Shown here piece by piece: positions 25,014 to 34,004 of a DNA stretch of 64,000 nt. The stretch comes from Verrucomicrobiota bacterium (GTDB lineage: Bacteria; Verrucomicrobiota; Verrucomicrobiia; Chthoniobacterales; Terrimicrobiaceae), in assembly GCA_017305195.1 (NCBI GenBank), contig JAFKMU010000035.1:186001-250000 (forward strand), written 5' to 3'. Under the pieces are notes generated by a model. That model saw nothing but the letters and a program-made list of their open reading frames with translations, searched no databases and had not been told where the DNA came from. Numbering within the stretch: position 1 is the first letter of the stretch; the number at the start of each line of letters is the position of its first letter. The translations under genes were made by a program, and so were the position numbers.

Positions 25014-25247
25014 ATGAGCACGCCCCCAAACCGTAGTGAAGACGAGGTGAGCATCTCGGATTGGTTTTGGACATTGTTGATCCTCTCCATCCCGATCCTG
25101 AACATCATCATGGCCATCTACTGGGCCTTGTCGTCCGGGACCAAGCCGAGCAAGAAGAACTTCTTTCTTGCGAGTTTTCTCTGGGTGTTTGTGCTCTTCG
25201 GCCTGGCGTTGGTGGCTGCCGTCTTCCAGTACGCGGTCAAGGGCTGA
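25014..25247 (+). CDS. Small two-helix membrane protein (77 aa)
   Basis: I do not recognise a named family. After a short polar N-terminus (MSTPPNRSEDEVS) there are two hydrophobic helices: FWTLLILSIPILNIIMAIYW and FFLASFLWVFVLFGLALVAA, joined by a basic loop (SSGTKPSKKN). A small inner-membrane protein with both termini on the same side is likely. No ribosome-binding site is evident before the ATG at 25014. Its 3' end overlaps the tail of the broken PEP-CTERM gene on the other strand. Confidence 0.6.
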   Translation: MSTPPNRSEDEVSISDWFWTLLILSIPILNIIMAIYWALSSGTKPSKKNFFLASFLWVFVLFGLALVAAVFQYAVKG

Positions 25248-25690
25248 CCGGGCGTCCCTGGAGGCGGGGGGGCAGGCTTGCCGGTGGCGGATAAATGCGT
25301 GGACAGCGAACGCGCCCGCCAGGAGGGAGAGCGTGGCCGGTTCCGGCACGACGGTCGTGGTGCTGATGGTCACGCCGGACTGGTTGGTGAGGAACATGTT
25401 GCCCGTGAAAGTCTGCGTGACGCCGGGGTTGAAGTTTGAGGCCTTGTCGAGAGTGTAGGAGCCCTGCTTGATCGTGAAGGTATCGCCGACACTGACTGCG
25501 ATGCTGGTGTGAAACAGATAGCCATCATTTGGCGTCATATAGCCGTACGTGGTGGTGAGATTGTCGTAAAGGTGATATCCTCGGTGAACTGGATGCTGCC
25601 CGTCGTGGTCGAGGAGGGCGCGACGACGATGACGGCGGCGTGGGCGGGGAGCAGGGAGAGGATCGGCGCGGTGAGGAGGCGCTGGGTCAT
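25237..25690 (-). pseudogene. Frameshifted PEP-CTERM protein gene
   Basis: Reading on the minus strand from the ATG at 25690 gives a signal-peptide-like start (MTQRLLTAPILSLLPAHAAV) and about 20 more residues, and that frame then stops. The adjacent frame continues with GYMTPNDGYLFHTSIAVSVG, then VTISTTTVVPEPATLSLLAG and a basic end, a clear PEP-CTERM signal. A one-base shift at about 25540-25590 is needed to join them. After the sorting signal the frame does not stop until 24954. One extra C opposite the seven-G run at 25266-25272 would bring a stop at 25237. Both defects point to decay, or less likely to sequencing error. Confidence 0.65.
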
Positions 25691-25870
25691 GGATGCGTGG
25701 AGTCCGTGAGTTCCTCCTGTGGAAGCTCTTCACTTGCCTGAAGGAAAGGCATTTCGCCGGGAATGGACTGAATATCCATCTGCGTGATTTTCCAATGAGC
25801 CGGAACTCTTGCGCGAGGGGCGCGCTTTGCCCCTCAGGGGAGAGGGAAGGAATTCTCCAGTGTGAATGAC

Positions 25871-25912
25871 TTAACCTGGCAAAGCGATTCAGTTCCCCTT
25901 CGCCAGGGTTAA
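25871..25912. promoter_or_regulatory. Inverted repeat upstream of the CE7 esterase gene
   Basis: TTAACCTGGC (25871-25880) and GCCAGGGTTAA (25902-25912) are inverted copies with a one-base bulge, centre to centre about 31 bases. They lie 30 bases before the esterase start and could be an operator. Confidence 0.4.
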
Positions 25913-25941
25913 CATAAGGGGAAAACCGATCCCTCCTTTTT

Positions 25942-27228
25942 ATGAAAATGCGCTTTCGCCCAGTGAAATACACGCTGTCTGGAATCCTTGCCCTGTTGCT
26001 TGCCGTCTCGGCCTCCCGGGCGGGTGAATGGACTCTTGCCGGAACGACGGAAAAGGAGGCGGCTCTTTACCTGCCGGGCGAGCCGATGGTGTTCAGGGTC
26101 CGCTTGCAGGAGGATGGCCATCCGGCTGGAGGTATAAAGCTGCGGTGGACGAGAACGGGCGACGACGGGAAAACGGAGCAGGGCGAGGCCATGGCGTCAG
26201 CCGCCGAGCCGCTGGTGATCACGACCTCGACAGACAAACCGGGTTTTGTCCGCATCCAGGTGGAGGCGGTGGACGAGGCGGGCAAGCCGGTCGTGGGAGC
26301 GAAGCAGATACCCGTGCGTTTCGATGGCGGGGCGGGGGTCGAGCCTGAGAAGCTCGTGCAGGGCGTGCCGGAGCCTGCGGATTTCGATACGTTCTGGAAG
26401 GCTCAGGTCGAGCGGCTGAAAGAAGTGCCGCTCAAGTTCACCATGACCGAGGTGCCGTCAGCCGATCCGGCGTATGTCACCTATGACGTCAAGATCGACT
26501 GCGTCGGGGGCAAGCCGGTTTCCGGGTACCTGACGAAGCCCCGGGATGCCTCAGCCAAATCGCTGCGCGCCAACGGGGCCTACATGGGGTACGGCATTGC
26601 ATCGGCGAAACCGTACACCGCGCCGGGGACAATGATGCTCTGTATCAATGCCCATGGCATCGAGAACGGCAGGGAGCCGGAGTATTACAAGGGGCTGGGT
26701 CTGGAGAAATACGGATTCAAGAACGACGAAAACGCAAAGCCGGAGACCTCGTACTTCAATGGCATGATCCTGCGCGTGCTCCGCTCGCTGGAGTTTCTCA
26801 AGGCCCAGCGCGAGTGGAACGGCAAGGATCTCATCGTCAGCGGCGGGAGCCAGGGAGGATTCCAGGCCTTGTCTGGCGCGGCTCTGGACAAGGACGTGAC
26901 CAAGTGCATGGTCAATGTACCGTGGATGTGCGATCTCGGCGGAGTGACGGCGGGGCGTTTGCGCGGCTGGCGTCCCGACTACGCCGACGGCCTCGGGTAT
27001 TATGATTCCGTCAATATGGCGAAGCGTATTGCCTGTCCTGTGACGATCACGGCCGGGCTGGGGGATTACGTCTGCCCGCCGTCGGGAGTGGCGGTGCTCT
27101 ATAACAATCTCAAGAGCGCGAAGCAGCTCGACCTCGTGCAGGGCATGACGCACCAGTATTCCCCGCCGAAGCCGCAGCAGAAGATCGTACTCAAAGCCGA
27201 GGCAGCACCAGCCGCGGTGCAGCGCTGA
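25942..27228 (+). CDS. Secreted acetylxylan esterase / cephalosporin-C deacetylase family (CE7) protein
   Basis: A 428-residue exported alpha/beta hydrolase. Signal peptide residues 1-27 (YTLSGILALLLAVSASRAG) precede an N-terminal beta-sandwich of about 110 residues. The CE7 domain follows with VSGYLTKPRDASAKS and the nucleophile elbow VSGGSQGGFQALS. The catalytic Asp is in AGLGDYVCPPSGVAVL and the His in VQGMTHQYSP. CE7 enzymes remove acetyl groups from xylan or xylo-oligosaccharides. It is followed after 6 bases by an epimerase gene, so both probably form one unit for using acetylated plant polysaccharide. Confidence 0.85.
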   Translation: MKMRFRPVKYTLSGILALLLAVSASRAGEWTLAGTTEKEAALYLPGEPMVFRVRLQEDGHPAGGIKLRWTRTGDDGKTEQGEAMASAAEPLVITTSTDKPGFVRIQVEAVDEAGKPVVGAKQIPVRFDGGAGVEPEKLVQGVPEPADFDTFWKAQVERLKEVPLKFTMTEVPSADPAYVTYDVKIDCVGGKPVSGYLTKPRDASAKSLRANGAYMGYGIASAKPYTAPGTMMLCINAHGIENGREPEYYKGLGLEKYGFKNDENAKPETSYFNGMILRVLRSLEFLKAQREWNGKDLIVSGGSQGGFQALSGAALDKDVTKCMVNVPWMCDLGGVTAGRLRGWRPDYADGLGYYDSVNMAKRIACPVTITAGLGDYVCPPSGVAVLYNNLKSAKQLDLVQGMTHQYSPPKPQQKIVLKAEAAPAAVQR

Positions 27229-27234
27229 GCAGTC

Positions 27235-28017
27235 ATGACAACACATTCATTGCGTTCCCCGGTGCTGGTCACCGGAGCCGCCGGGTTCCTGGGCCGCCAC
27301 CTGGTCGAGGTCCTTGAGCGGGACTTTCCGGTCCGACCCTTCGATGTGCACGGGGAGTCGGTGATTCAAGGCTCGGTGACGGATCGTGCCGCACTCGAGT
27401 CCGCCATGGAGGGTGTGGAGGCTTTGGTTATTGGCCACATGGCGCCGAATCGTGCCGGCATGTACGATGATCCGGCGATCCCATTTGACATCAATGTCAA
27501 GGGTGCCGCCCTGTGCCTGCAGGTCGCCGCCGAGCGCGGGGTGAAGAGGGTCGTCCTGATCTCCAGCACCGCGGTGGTGGGCCGGGATCTCGCCGCACGG
27601 CGCTTCCTCTCTCGGGATCTGCCGCCGTCGCCTCACGGGATCTATGCCCTGACCAAAACCCTGCAGGAGGCTACCGCGGCGTATTTTCATGAGCAGTACG
27701 GCATGGCGGTTGCAATGTTGCGCCCGGCCTATGTCGTGAACGGCGATGACCTCGTGGATAAGTATGGAAACCGCAAGCCGGGGGTGGACTGGCAGGCAAT
27801 CGACCCTCGCGATATCGCCGCGGCCGCCCGTGCTGCCTTGCTCCTGGAAGGGCTGGGATGTGAGGCATTTTACCTCTTGGCCGGACCCGAGGCCGAGGAA
27901 CATGCCGATATCTCCTATACCATGGAGCGCCTGGGCTGGCGGCCGCAATACCGGTTTGACGACTTTCCCCGGCAGGTTGTCCCGGCGGCCTCGGTGGCGT
28001 TAACCCATGCGAGGTGA
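27235..28017 (+). CDS. NAD(P)-dependent epimerase/reductase (extended SDR)
   Basis: A 260-residue extended SDR. The glycine motif is VLVTGAAGFLGRHLVEVLER, the catalytic Ser region is VVLISSTAVVGRDLAA, and the YxxxK motif is intact in IYALTKTLQEATAAYF. It is shorter than UDP-sugar epimerases (about 310-340 aa), with a reduced substrate domain. It begins 6 bases after the CE7 esterase stop. Possible roles are sugar or sugar-acid oxidation or epimerisation; the substrate is unknown. Confidence 0.82.
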   Translation: MTTHSLRSPVLVTGAAGFLGRHLVEVLERDFPVRPFDVHGESVIQGSVTDRAALESAMEGVEALVIGHMAPNRAGMYDDPAIPFDINVKGAALCLQVAAERGVKRVVLISSTAVVGRDLAARRFLSRDLPPSPHGIYALTKTLQEATAAYFHEQYGMAVAMLRPAYVVNGDDLVDKYGNRKPGVDWQAIDPRDIAAAARAALLLEGLGCEAFYLLAGPEAEEHADISYTMERLGWRPQYRFDDFPRQVVPAASVALTHAR

Positions 28018-28030
28018 ATCATTAGGGTAT

Positions 28031-28044
28031 TTCTACAGGTTGAA
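28031..28044 (+). promoter_or_regulatory. 14-bp operator-like site before the Verru_Chthon cassette
   Basis: TTCTACAGGTTGAA lies 69 bases before the first cassette gene. It matches the perfect palindrome in front of the LacI-family gene (45324-45337) at 13 of 14 positions, and the sites at 41371-41405 and 43107 at 11-13 of 14. It also overlaps a possible -35 element (TTGAAT). Confidence 0.6.
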
Positions 28045-28112
28045 TCCTAAACGAGTTGGTAATCCATAAACACCGGTAGTATGTTTCGTTCGTGCTCACT
28101 CCCCCAAGGCAT

Positions 28113-28547
28113 ATGAAAAAGTCTTTTGCAGCCTTCTCTCTCGTCGAGGTGACGCTGGCGCTGGGAATCATCTCGGTGAGCCTGCTTTCCTTGATCGGCC
28201 TGCTGCCTGCGGGGTTGGGGGCATTGCGCGAGTCGATGGATCAGACGGTGCATGCGCAGATCCTGCAGCGGATCGCGGCGGGAGTCGCCACTTCCGAGTT
28301 TGCTTCTCTCACGGGACAGACCCTCACATTTGACCAGGAGGGCCAGTTGCTGGCCGGCGCGTCGGATGCCGATGCTCGTTATACAGCGAAGGTCCAGGAG
28401 TCGACACCCTCCCTGCCGGGATTGAGCGCCGATGCCGACATCGCGCAGATGCAGGATCATCTCAAGCGCATCAGGATCGGCATCACGCGGAGCAATGTGC
28501 CAAACGCCCAGGTTGTCTGGTATGCGATTCAAGTGGCAGCCCGCTGA
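28113..28547 (+). CDS. Verru_Chthon cassette protein B (PilV/GspI-like pseudopilin)
   Basis: A 144-residue protein with a prepilin N-terminus: a short basic leader, AA|FSLVEVTLALGIISVSLLS with Glu at +5, then a helix and a small soluble domain ending QVVWYAIQVAAR. Sequence and context match the B member of the Verru_Chthon cassette, a four-gene set known from Verrucomicrobium and Chthoniobacter without assigned function. Its N-terminal pattern is closest to minor pilins PilV and GspI. The ATG at 28113 has AAGG upstream. Its 3' end overlaps cassette C by 26 bases, and a 14-bp operator-like site lies upstream. Confidence 0.85.
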   Translation: MKKSFAAFSLVEVTLALGIISVSLLSLIGLLPAGLGALRESMDQTVHAQILQRIAAGVATSEFASLTGQTLTFDQEGQLLAGASDADARYTAKVQESTPSLPGLSADADIAQMQDHLKRIRIGITRSNVPNAQVVWYAIQVAAR

Positions 28548-29580
28548 CAGACAGGCGACGCATCCAGCCGCATTCACGCTGCTCGAGGTGCTGGCGGCGG
28601 TGACCCTGCTGGCGATGATCCTTGTGATGACGGGCTCGATCATCAGCAGCAGCTCCCGTGCGTGGAGACAGGCCAATGCCAAGATCGAAACCTTCCAGGA
28701 CGCGCGTGCCGCGTTTGATGTGATGACCGCGAGATTGAGCCGGGCAACGCTGAATACCTATTGGGACTACTACGACAGCTCGCGCAAACCGTTCCGGCTG
28801 TCGTCCTCGCCCTCGACGTTTGTTCCAGATCAGTACGGTCGTTACTCCGATCTGCATTTTCTTTGCGGTCCGGCCTCGTCGCTGATCACCGGAATGCCTC
28901 CGGGCATCTCCGCCGTGGCCACGCAGGCGATCTTCTTTATCGCGCCCACCGGACTGTCGTCCAATGCCGACTATAGTGCGCTCCCCGGGCTGCTGAGCGC
29001 CTGCGGGTACTTCGTGGCTTTTGGCGATGACGACTCGTCCAAGCCGGGATTTCTCTCCACCCCGTCGCGGTATCGTTGGAGATTGATGGAGCTGAGCGCC
29101 CCGGCGGAAAAGCTCTCGGTCTTTACGTCGTCGTCGGGGGACTCCTGGGCGACCACTCCGCTGTCCCAGGGACAGGTGCGGGCGGTGGCGGAAAATGTGA
29201 TCGCCCTGATCGTGTGGCCGCGGCTTTCCACCCAGGATGATGCCGCGGGCACCCAGATCTCCGACGACTACACCTATGACTCGCGCACGGCTGATGCCTG
29301 GAGCGGCACTCCTCCCAGGCAGCCTGCTCAGGCGCATCAGCTCCCGCCCAACCTGCAGCTCACCCTCGTCGTCATCGACGAGACCTCGGCCAAGCGCCTG
29401 GAAAAGGGATCTGCTGCGCCAGCTGACATCACCGCTGCGCTGGCAGGCCTTTTCACCGATGATGTCACCAGGTATGGTGACGATCTCAAGAAGCTCCAGG
29501 ACCGGCTGGCGGATAAAAACATCGGTTTCCGAGTCTTCTCCACCACGGTATCCCTGCGGGAGTCCAAATGGTCGCCATGA
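28522..29580 (+). CDS. Verru_Chthon cassette protein C (PilW/GspJ-like pseudopilin)
   Basis: A 352-residue protein. The N-terminus is a prepilin signal, AA|FTLLEVLAAVTLLAMILVM, Glu at +5. It is followed by SSSSRAWRQANAKIETFQDA and RAAFDVMTARLSRATLNTYW, an arrangement typical of PilW/GspJ minor pilins. The large C-terminal part is mixed beta and ends RVFSTTVSLRESKW, resembling the strand that closes such domains. The ATG at 28522 lies inside the 3' end of B (26-base overlap), and the gene overlaps D by 13 bases, so the four genes are tightly coupled. Confidence 0.85.
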   Translation: MRFKWQPADRQATHPAAFTLLEVLAAVTLLAMILVMTGSIISSSSRAWRQANAKIETFQDARAAFDVMTARLSRATLNTYWDYYDSSRKPFRLSSSPSTFVPDQYGRYSDLHFLCGPASSLITGMPPGISAVATQAIFFIAPTGLSSNADYSALPGLLSACGYFVAFGDDDSSKPGFLSTPSRYRWRLMELSAPAEKLSVFTSSSGDSWATTPLSQGQVRAVAENVIALIVWPRLSTQDDAAGTQISDDYTYDSRTADAWSGTPPRQPAQAHQLPPNLQLTLVVIDETSAKRLEKGSAAPADITAALAGLFTDDVTRYGDDLKKLQDRLADKNIGFRVFSTTVSLRESKWSP

Positions 29581-30161
29581 GGATGCGTGCTTTCAGCCTG
29601 GTGGAGCTTCTCGTCGTGGTGGCGATCATCGGTCTCCTCGCGGTATTGGCAATTCCTGCCATGAACAATATCACGGGCGGCACGTCGATGACGCGGGCGG
29701 GACAGATCGTGGCCGACCAGTTTGCCTACGCGAGGCAGGAGGCCGTGGGCAAGAACCGCGAGGTGCAGGTGCGCTTTGTCTGGCGCGACGGCGGCCAGCC
29801 CGGTTATGCCGGGGTGCAGTTGTGGGCGCCCGCCCCGAACGACGTGACGAGCTATCGCCCGATCTCGCGCATTTCGTGGCTGCCGGATGGCACGGTGATG
29901 GCCTCCAACTCCAAGATGTCGCCCCTGATCGCGGGCGCGTCGATCCGCGAGACCAATGGAGTGTTTCCCGGGAGAGGAAATACGAAGTATTGCGGTTTTC
30001 GTTTTCGTCCAGGCGGCGGGACCGACCTCGGGTTTGACACGACTTCGAACTTTGTGACCGTTGTGCGGGACCGCGATGCGTCGAAGACTGATGTGCCGGA
30101 CAACTACGCCGTGATCCAGGTCGATCAGGTAAATGGTCGCGTACGCACCTATAGACCGTGA
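29568..30161 (+). CDS. Verru_Chthon cassette protein D (GspH/FimT-like pseudopilin)
   Basis: A 197-residue protein. The prepilin signal is MRA|FSLVELLVVVAIIGLLA with Glu at +5, followed by GQIVADQFAYARQEAVGKNR and EVQVRFVW, the characteristic start of GspH/FimT minor pseudopilins. The C-terminal end VIQVDQVNGRVRTYRP matches the closing strand of that fold. The ATG at 29568 is preferred because GGGAG lies five bases upstream; the ATG at 29577 is also possible. Its TGA overlaps the GTG start of cassette A (GTGA), indicating translational coupling. Confidence 0.85.
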   Translation: MVAMRMRAFSLVELLVVVAIIGLLAVLAIPAMNNITGGTSMTRAGQIVADQFAYARQEAVGKNREVQVRFVWRDGGQPGYAGVQLWAPAPNDVTSYRPISRISWLPDGTVMASNSKMSPLIAGASIRETNGVFPGRGNTKYCGFRFRPGGGTDLGFDTTSNFVTVVRDRDASKTDVPDNYAVIQVDQVNGRVRTYRP

Positions 30162-33100
30162 GAAAACTGACTTCATCGCGCCTCGGCAACAGTCGGGGTG
30201 CTGCGCTTATTATTGCCTTGGCCATCATGATTCTCGTGCTGGCGCTCGTGATGGGAATCCTCTCCCGCGTGACCACCGAGCGATCTGCCGCGGGGGGATA
30301 CGCCTCGTCTGTGGGAGCCAAACTTCTGGCCGACACGGCGGTGCAGCTCGTGCAGGCCCAGATCGATGCGGCGACATCCGGGGGCACCACGGTGGCGTGG
30401 TCGTCGCAGCCGGGGCTGATCCGCACTTTTGACGAGGCGGGCCGCCCGGCGAAATCCTTCAAGCTCTACAGCGATGGGACGATGCAGGTGACCGGGGCGC
30501 TCAATCCTGCCATGGAGGTCGATGCGCTCAAGAACTGGTACGCCAGTCCAGGCGTATTCACCGACATCAACTCGCCGGTGGATGCAAACTTCGATGGCAC
30601 GCCGGACATGTGGCCCATCCTCGACCCGTCGGCCGAAGGCAAGGTCGAGGGGTTTGAAATCAACTCGGCCCCGAAGGGGAGCTATCTCGGCGTGAATAAC
30701 CCGGCACCCATGCCGGTGCGCTGGCTTTACGTGCTGGAGGACGGCCAGGTGGTTGCCCCGGATGCGTCGTCCTCGGGCAACCTGGCCACCATTTCCGGCG
30801 CCTCCAAGGACAACCCCATCGTCGGGCGCATCGCCTTCTGGACGGATGACGAGACCTGCAAACTGAACGTCAACACCGCCTCCGAGGGCGCCTACTGGGA
30901 CGTGCCAAAGTTCAACACCGTCGGCGACCAGAATCTCGGCATTTACCAGCCCGTGAAAAACGAGTTTCAGGGCTACCCGGGGCATCCTGCGGGCGTGAAT
31001 CTCTCCACGGTGTTTTCCGGCCTCGCCTCAGGCGGGGCCGCCACGCAGTACGACGAATACTACAAGATCGCGCCGCGCATTGACCCCGGCGGCTCGCTGA
31101 ATCTCACCCGTCCCGCCACCGATGCGCTTGAGCCGGTGAAACTCGACCAGGACCGGCTGTATGCCGATATCGACGAGCTGATTTTTGATAACTCGCGCAA
31201 TCCCGGGAGTTCGCTGAAAAAAGAGGACATCGAGCGGGGAAAGTTTTTCCTGACCGCCGTGAGCCGGGCTCCCGAGGTGAATCTCTTCAATCTGCCACGG
31301 GTGGTCTGCTGGCCGATCCATACCGATGTCAGCCGCCGGTCGCCCTTTGACAAGCTCATCGCCTTCTGCGGTACGCTGAATGGCGATCCGTATTACTTCC
31401 AGCGCAAGGACAAGGATAGCTCCACCAACGACTATCAGCAGGTGCCGCGCAACAAGACGCTGTATTCCTATTTGAAAGAGTTGACCTCCCGTCCTGTGCC
31501 GGGATTTGGGGGAAATCTAAAATCCAAGTTCGGTGCAGATCACGGACAAGTCCTTACCGAGATTTTTGACTACATTCGCAACACGAACCTGAACGACCTG
31601 AACTTTACCGACAAGACCAAGCAGTTCGCACCGGGTACGGGAGAAGCAGGGGTCGGAATGGCGGAGGTCGTCCCGATTGAGATCGATGACACCCGCGGGT
31701 TTGGCCGTTATGTGACTTTTCCCGAGGTGGCCGTCTGGCTCATTTGCACGGCGGATCCTGACTTCGCCGATTCCAACGACCCTGTCACCAACCGGACTTT
31801 GGTGACGGGGAAACCGCTGGAAAAGAACACGGCGGATGGAACCAAGGAGCTCCGCATCGAAGCTGCTTTGATTCTCGATCCGTTTACGCCGATGCATGGA
31901 TCGGTGCCGATGCATCCGGATATTGAAGTGACCATCGACGGGCTGGAGAACTGGACGATCCGCGGCAATGAGGAAACCCAGGCGCTCAATCTGGGCTTTC
32001 CCTCGCTGGGGCGGCAGGTCGACGCCGATGCCGGGGTGTATCGATTCGGACCGAATTCCGAATGGGCCGGCGGCAAAGTGAACGCGGGCGGCAATATCGG
32101 CGCCAACTGGGCGTTCTTTCAGCGTCAGGTCCGCGCTCGCAATGGTGGACGGCTGCCGAAGGACGCTAACTTTAGCGATTCGGTCGACGGCAGCGGTGTG
32201 AAAAACCAGCAATACCCATTCGTGAGTGAGCCGGTGACAGTGAAGGTTGCTGCGTCCAATCCGAAGGTGACGCTTGCGGGTTCCACGCTCACGATCAACG
32301 TCAAGCAGCGGACGACCGGCGATACCATTCAGACGATCAAGCTGAATTTTCCATCAACAACGATGCCTGTGCCGGCATTGCCTCGCCCGACGGCCGGGGC
32401 CAGCCCGCTGCGCGCTCCGGCGTGGTCATTCCAGGGAAGCGGCGCCGGGGCGGGATACGTTTACAAAGACAAAGGAAGACTGAATACTCTCGACGAGAAG
32501 AGTAATGACGCGAAGCTGCAACCGGTCATCGACCGTGCCAACGATGTTATTCACTCGGTGGTTGCCTCTGAGGGAACCCCAAGGCAGACGCTGGATCCCC
32601 GATTGCTGGCGATGATGAAAGATGTCCCTTCGACGGTGTATGAATCGCATCCTAAATCGGGGACTGCGCGCATGGCTCATACCGTCATTGCAGACGCGGG
32701 GTCGGGTTTCGGCGGTTACACAACTTCCTCTGGCAACTCGGGGACGTTTGCCGATTTTGGAGCAGGCAAAACGTATCCCTTCAATTACCAGCCAGCTCCC
32801 AAACTGCCATTTCCCGTCGACGCGGCCAGGGTTAGCGGAGACTGGGACAATGGGATCGGCAACCTGGCTGACGGGGGATTCCTCAATGAACCCGACCAGG
32901 GAAATCTCGCTGCGCTGAACAGTCCCTCGAGCGGGTTTGGTTATGCGCCACCCTATTATAGCGGGCATAATAAAGTGTCGACCTTTAGCATGACTTTCAC
33001 CTCGCCAGCGCGTATCATGCCTTCGCCCGGCATGTTCGGGTCCCTGCCCACCGGGTTCAAGCGGGGGCTGGGCTGGCAGACTCTGCTTTTCCGGCGTCAG

Positions 33101-33895
33101 CCGACGCATCCGGGCTATGCGGCATCCAATGGGAGTTTCATCAACAATCCCGATTATCTTCTGATGGACCTTTTCTGGATGCCCGTGGTCGAGCCTTATG
33201 CGATCAGCGAACCGCTTTCCACTGCGGGCAAGATCAACATGAACACCCAGATCATCCCGTTCACCTACATACGGCGTGATACAGGCATCTATGCGGCCCT
33301 CGAGAACGAGCGGGTGATCTCCGTGCCCACGGCGGACTACAATAGCGTTTACAAGGATGCAAAAAGAAACTTCACCGACAAGGTTTACCGGCATCCGGTG
33401 AACCTTGCAGGCACACTGAAGCAGTTTCAGCAGAGATTCGACAACTCCGACGGCACGGGATTGTTCGCCTTCCGGGCGGCGGCGGAGATCTGCGACCTGC
33501 ATATCATTCCCGATGATGCGACGATCGATACATCGTCCCGCACCACCATCGATGCTGGCATGGCGGGTTACTGGGCCTCCAGAGGCCTCACCGGCGATAA
33601 TTCACGCGAACGCGTCTATACGACAGTCTATCAGCGGCTGACCACGAAATCGAACACCTATACGGTGCACTTCCGCGCCCAGTCCCTGCGGAAACGTGCT
33701 GGCTCTGCGGCAAACACCTGGGACGAAGGCAAGGACGTGATCACGGGTGATTACCGAGGTTCGACGGTGCTCGAACGATTCGTCGATTCCAACAATACGG
33801 CTATCCCGGATTTCGCCTCAAACGTGAGCGCGAACCTCTCGCTAGACAGCTTTTACCGGTGGAGGATGCGCTCGCACCGGACATTTGCGCCGTAA
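30158..33895 (+). CDS. Verru_Chthon cassette protein A (very large PilX/GspK-like protein, 1245 aa)
   Basis: This 1245-residue protein starts at GTG 30158, which overlaps the D stop. Its N-terminus has RGAALIIALAIMILVLALVM, a hydrophobic helix without Glu at +5, then ERSAAGGYASSVGAKLLADT. That is the pattern of PilX/GspK, the one minor pseudopilin that lacks Glu5. The rest is a giant exported region with many Asn/Gly/Ser turns and few Cys. It includes KLNVNTASEGAYWDVPKFNT, reminiscent of the NVNTA motif in GspK, and ends in RWRMRSHRTFAP. Typical GspK is 300-330 aa, so about 900 residues are extra. The gene closes the cassette and is followed by a bidirectional terminator. Confidence 0.85.
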   Translation: MRKLTSSRLGNSRGAALIIALAIMILVLALVMGILSRVTTERSAAGGYASSVGAKLLADTAVQLVQAQIDAATSGGTTVAWSSQPGLIRTFDEAGRPAKSFKLYSDGTMQVTGALNPAMEVDALKNWYASPGVFTDINSPVDANFDGTPDMWPILDPSAEGKVEGFEINSAPKGSYLGVNNPAPMPVRWLYVLEDGQVVAPDASSSGNLATISGASKDNPIVGRIAFWTDDETCKLNVNTASEGAYWDVPKFNTVGDQNLGIYQPVKNEFQGYPGHPAGVNLSTVFSGLASGGAATQYDEYYKIAPRIDPGGSLNLTRPATDALEPVKLDQDRLYADIDELIFDNSRNPGSSLKKEDIERGKFFLTAVSRAPEVNLFNLPRVVCWPIHTDVSRRSPFDKLIAFCGTLNGDPYYFQRKDKDSSTNDYQQVPRNKTLYSYLKELTSRPVPGFGGNLKSKFGADHGQVLTEIFDYIRNTNLNDLNFTDKTKQFAPGTGEAGVGMAEVVPIEIDDTRGFGRYVTFPEVAVWLICTADPDFADSNDPVTNRTLVTGKPLEKNTADGTKELRIEAALILDPFTPMHGSVPMHPDIEVTIDGLENWTIRGNEETQALNLGFPSLGRQVDADAGVYRFGPNSEWAGGKVNAGGNIGANWAFFQRQVRARNGGRLPKDANFSDSVDGSGVKNQQYPFVSEPVTVKVAASNPKVTLAGSTLTINVKQRTTGDTIQTIKLNFPSTTMPVPALPRPTAGASPLRAPAWSFQGSGAGAGYVYKDKGRLNTLDEKSNDAKLQPVIDRANDVIHSVVASEGTPRQTLDPRLLAMMKDVPSTVYESHPKSGTARMAHTVIADAGSGFGGYTTSSGNSGTFADFGAGKTYPFNYQPAPKLPFPVDAARVSGDWDNGIGNLADGGFLNEPDQGNLAALNSPSSGFGYAPPYYSGHNKVSTFSMTFTSPARIMPSPGMFGSLPTGFKRGLGWQTLLFRRQPTHPGYAASNGSFINNPDYLLMDLFWMPVVEPYAISEPLSTAGKINMNTQIIPFTYIRRDTGIYAALENERVISVPTADYNSVYKDAKRNFTDKVYRHPVNLAGTLKQFQQRFDNSDGTGLFAFRAAAEICDLHIIPDDATIDTSSRTTIDAGMAGYWASRGLTGDNSRERVYTTVYQRLTTKSNTYTVHFRAQSLRKRAGSAANTWDEGKDVITGDYRGSTVLERFVDSNNTAIPDFASNVSANLSLDSFYRWRMRSHRTFAP

Positions 33896-34004
33896 GGCTG
33901 CCGGATTCCAGGGGATTTCGGCAGTTTCAATAGTCGAACGAAGGAGCGGGAATAACCCTCGCGGGCTATGGATGGTGCCGGAGGAGCGGCGCAATTTCCC
34001 AAGA

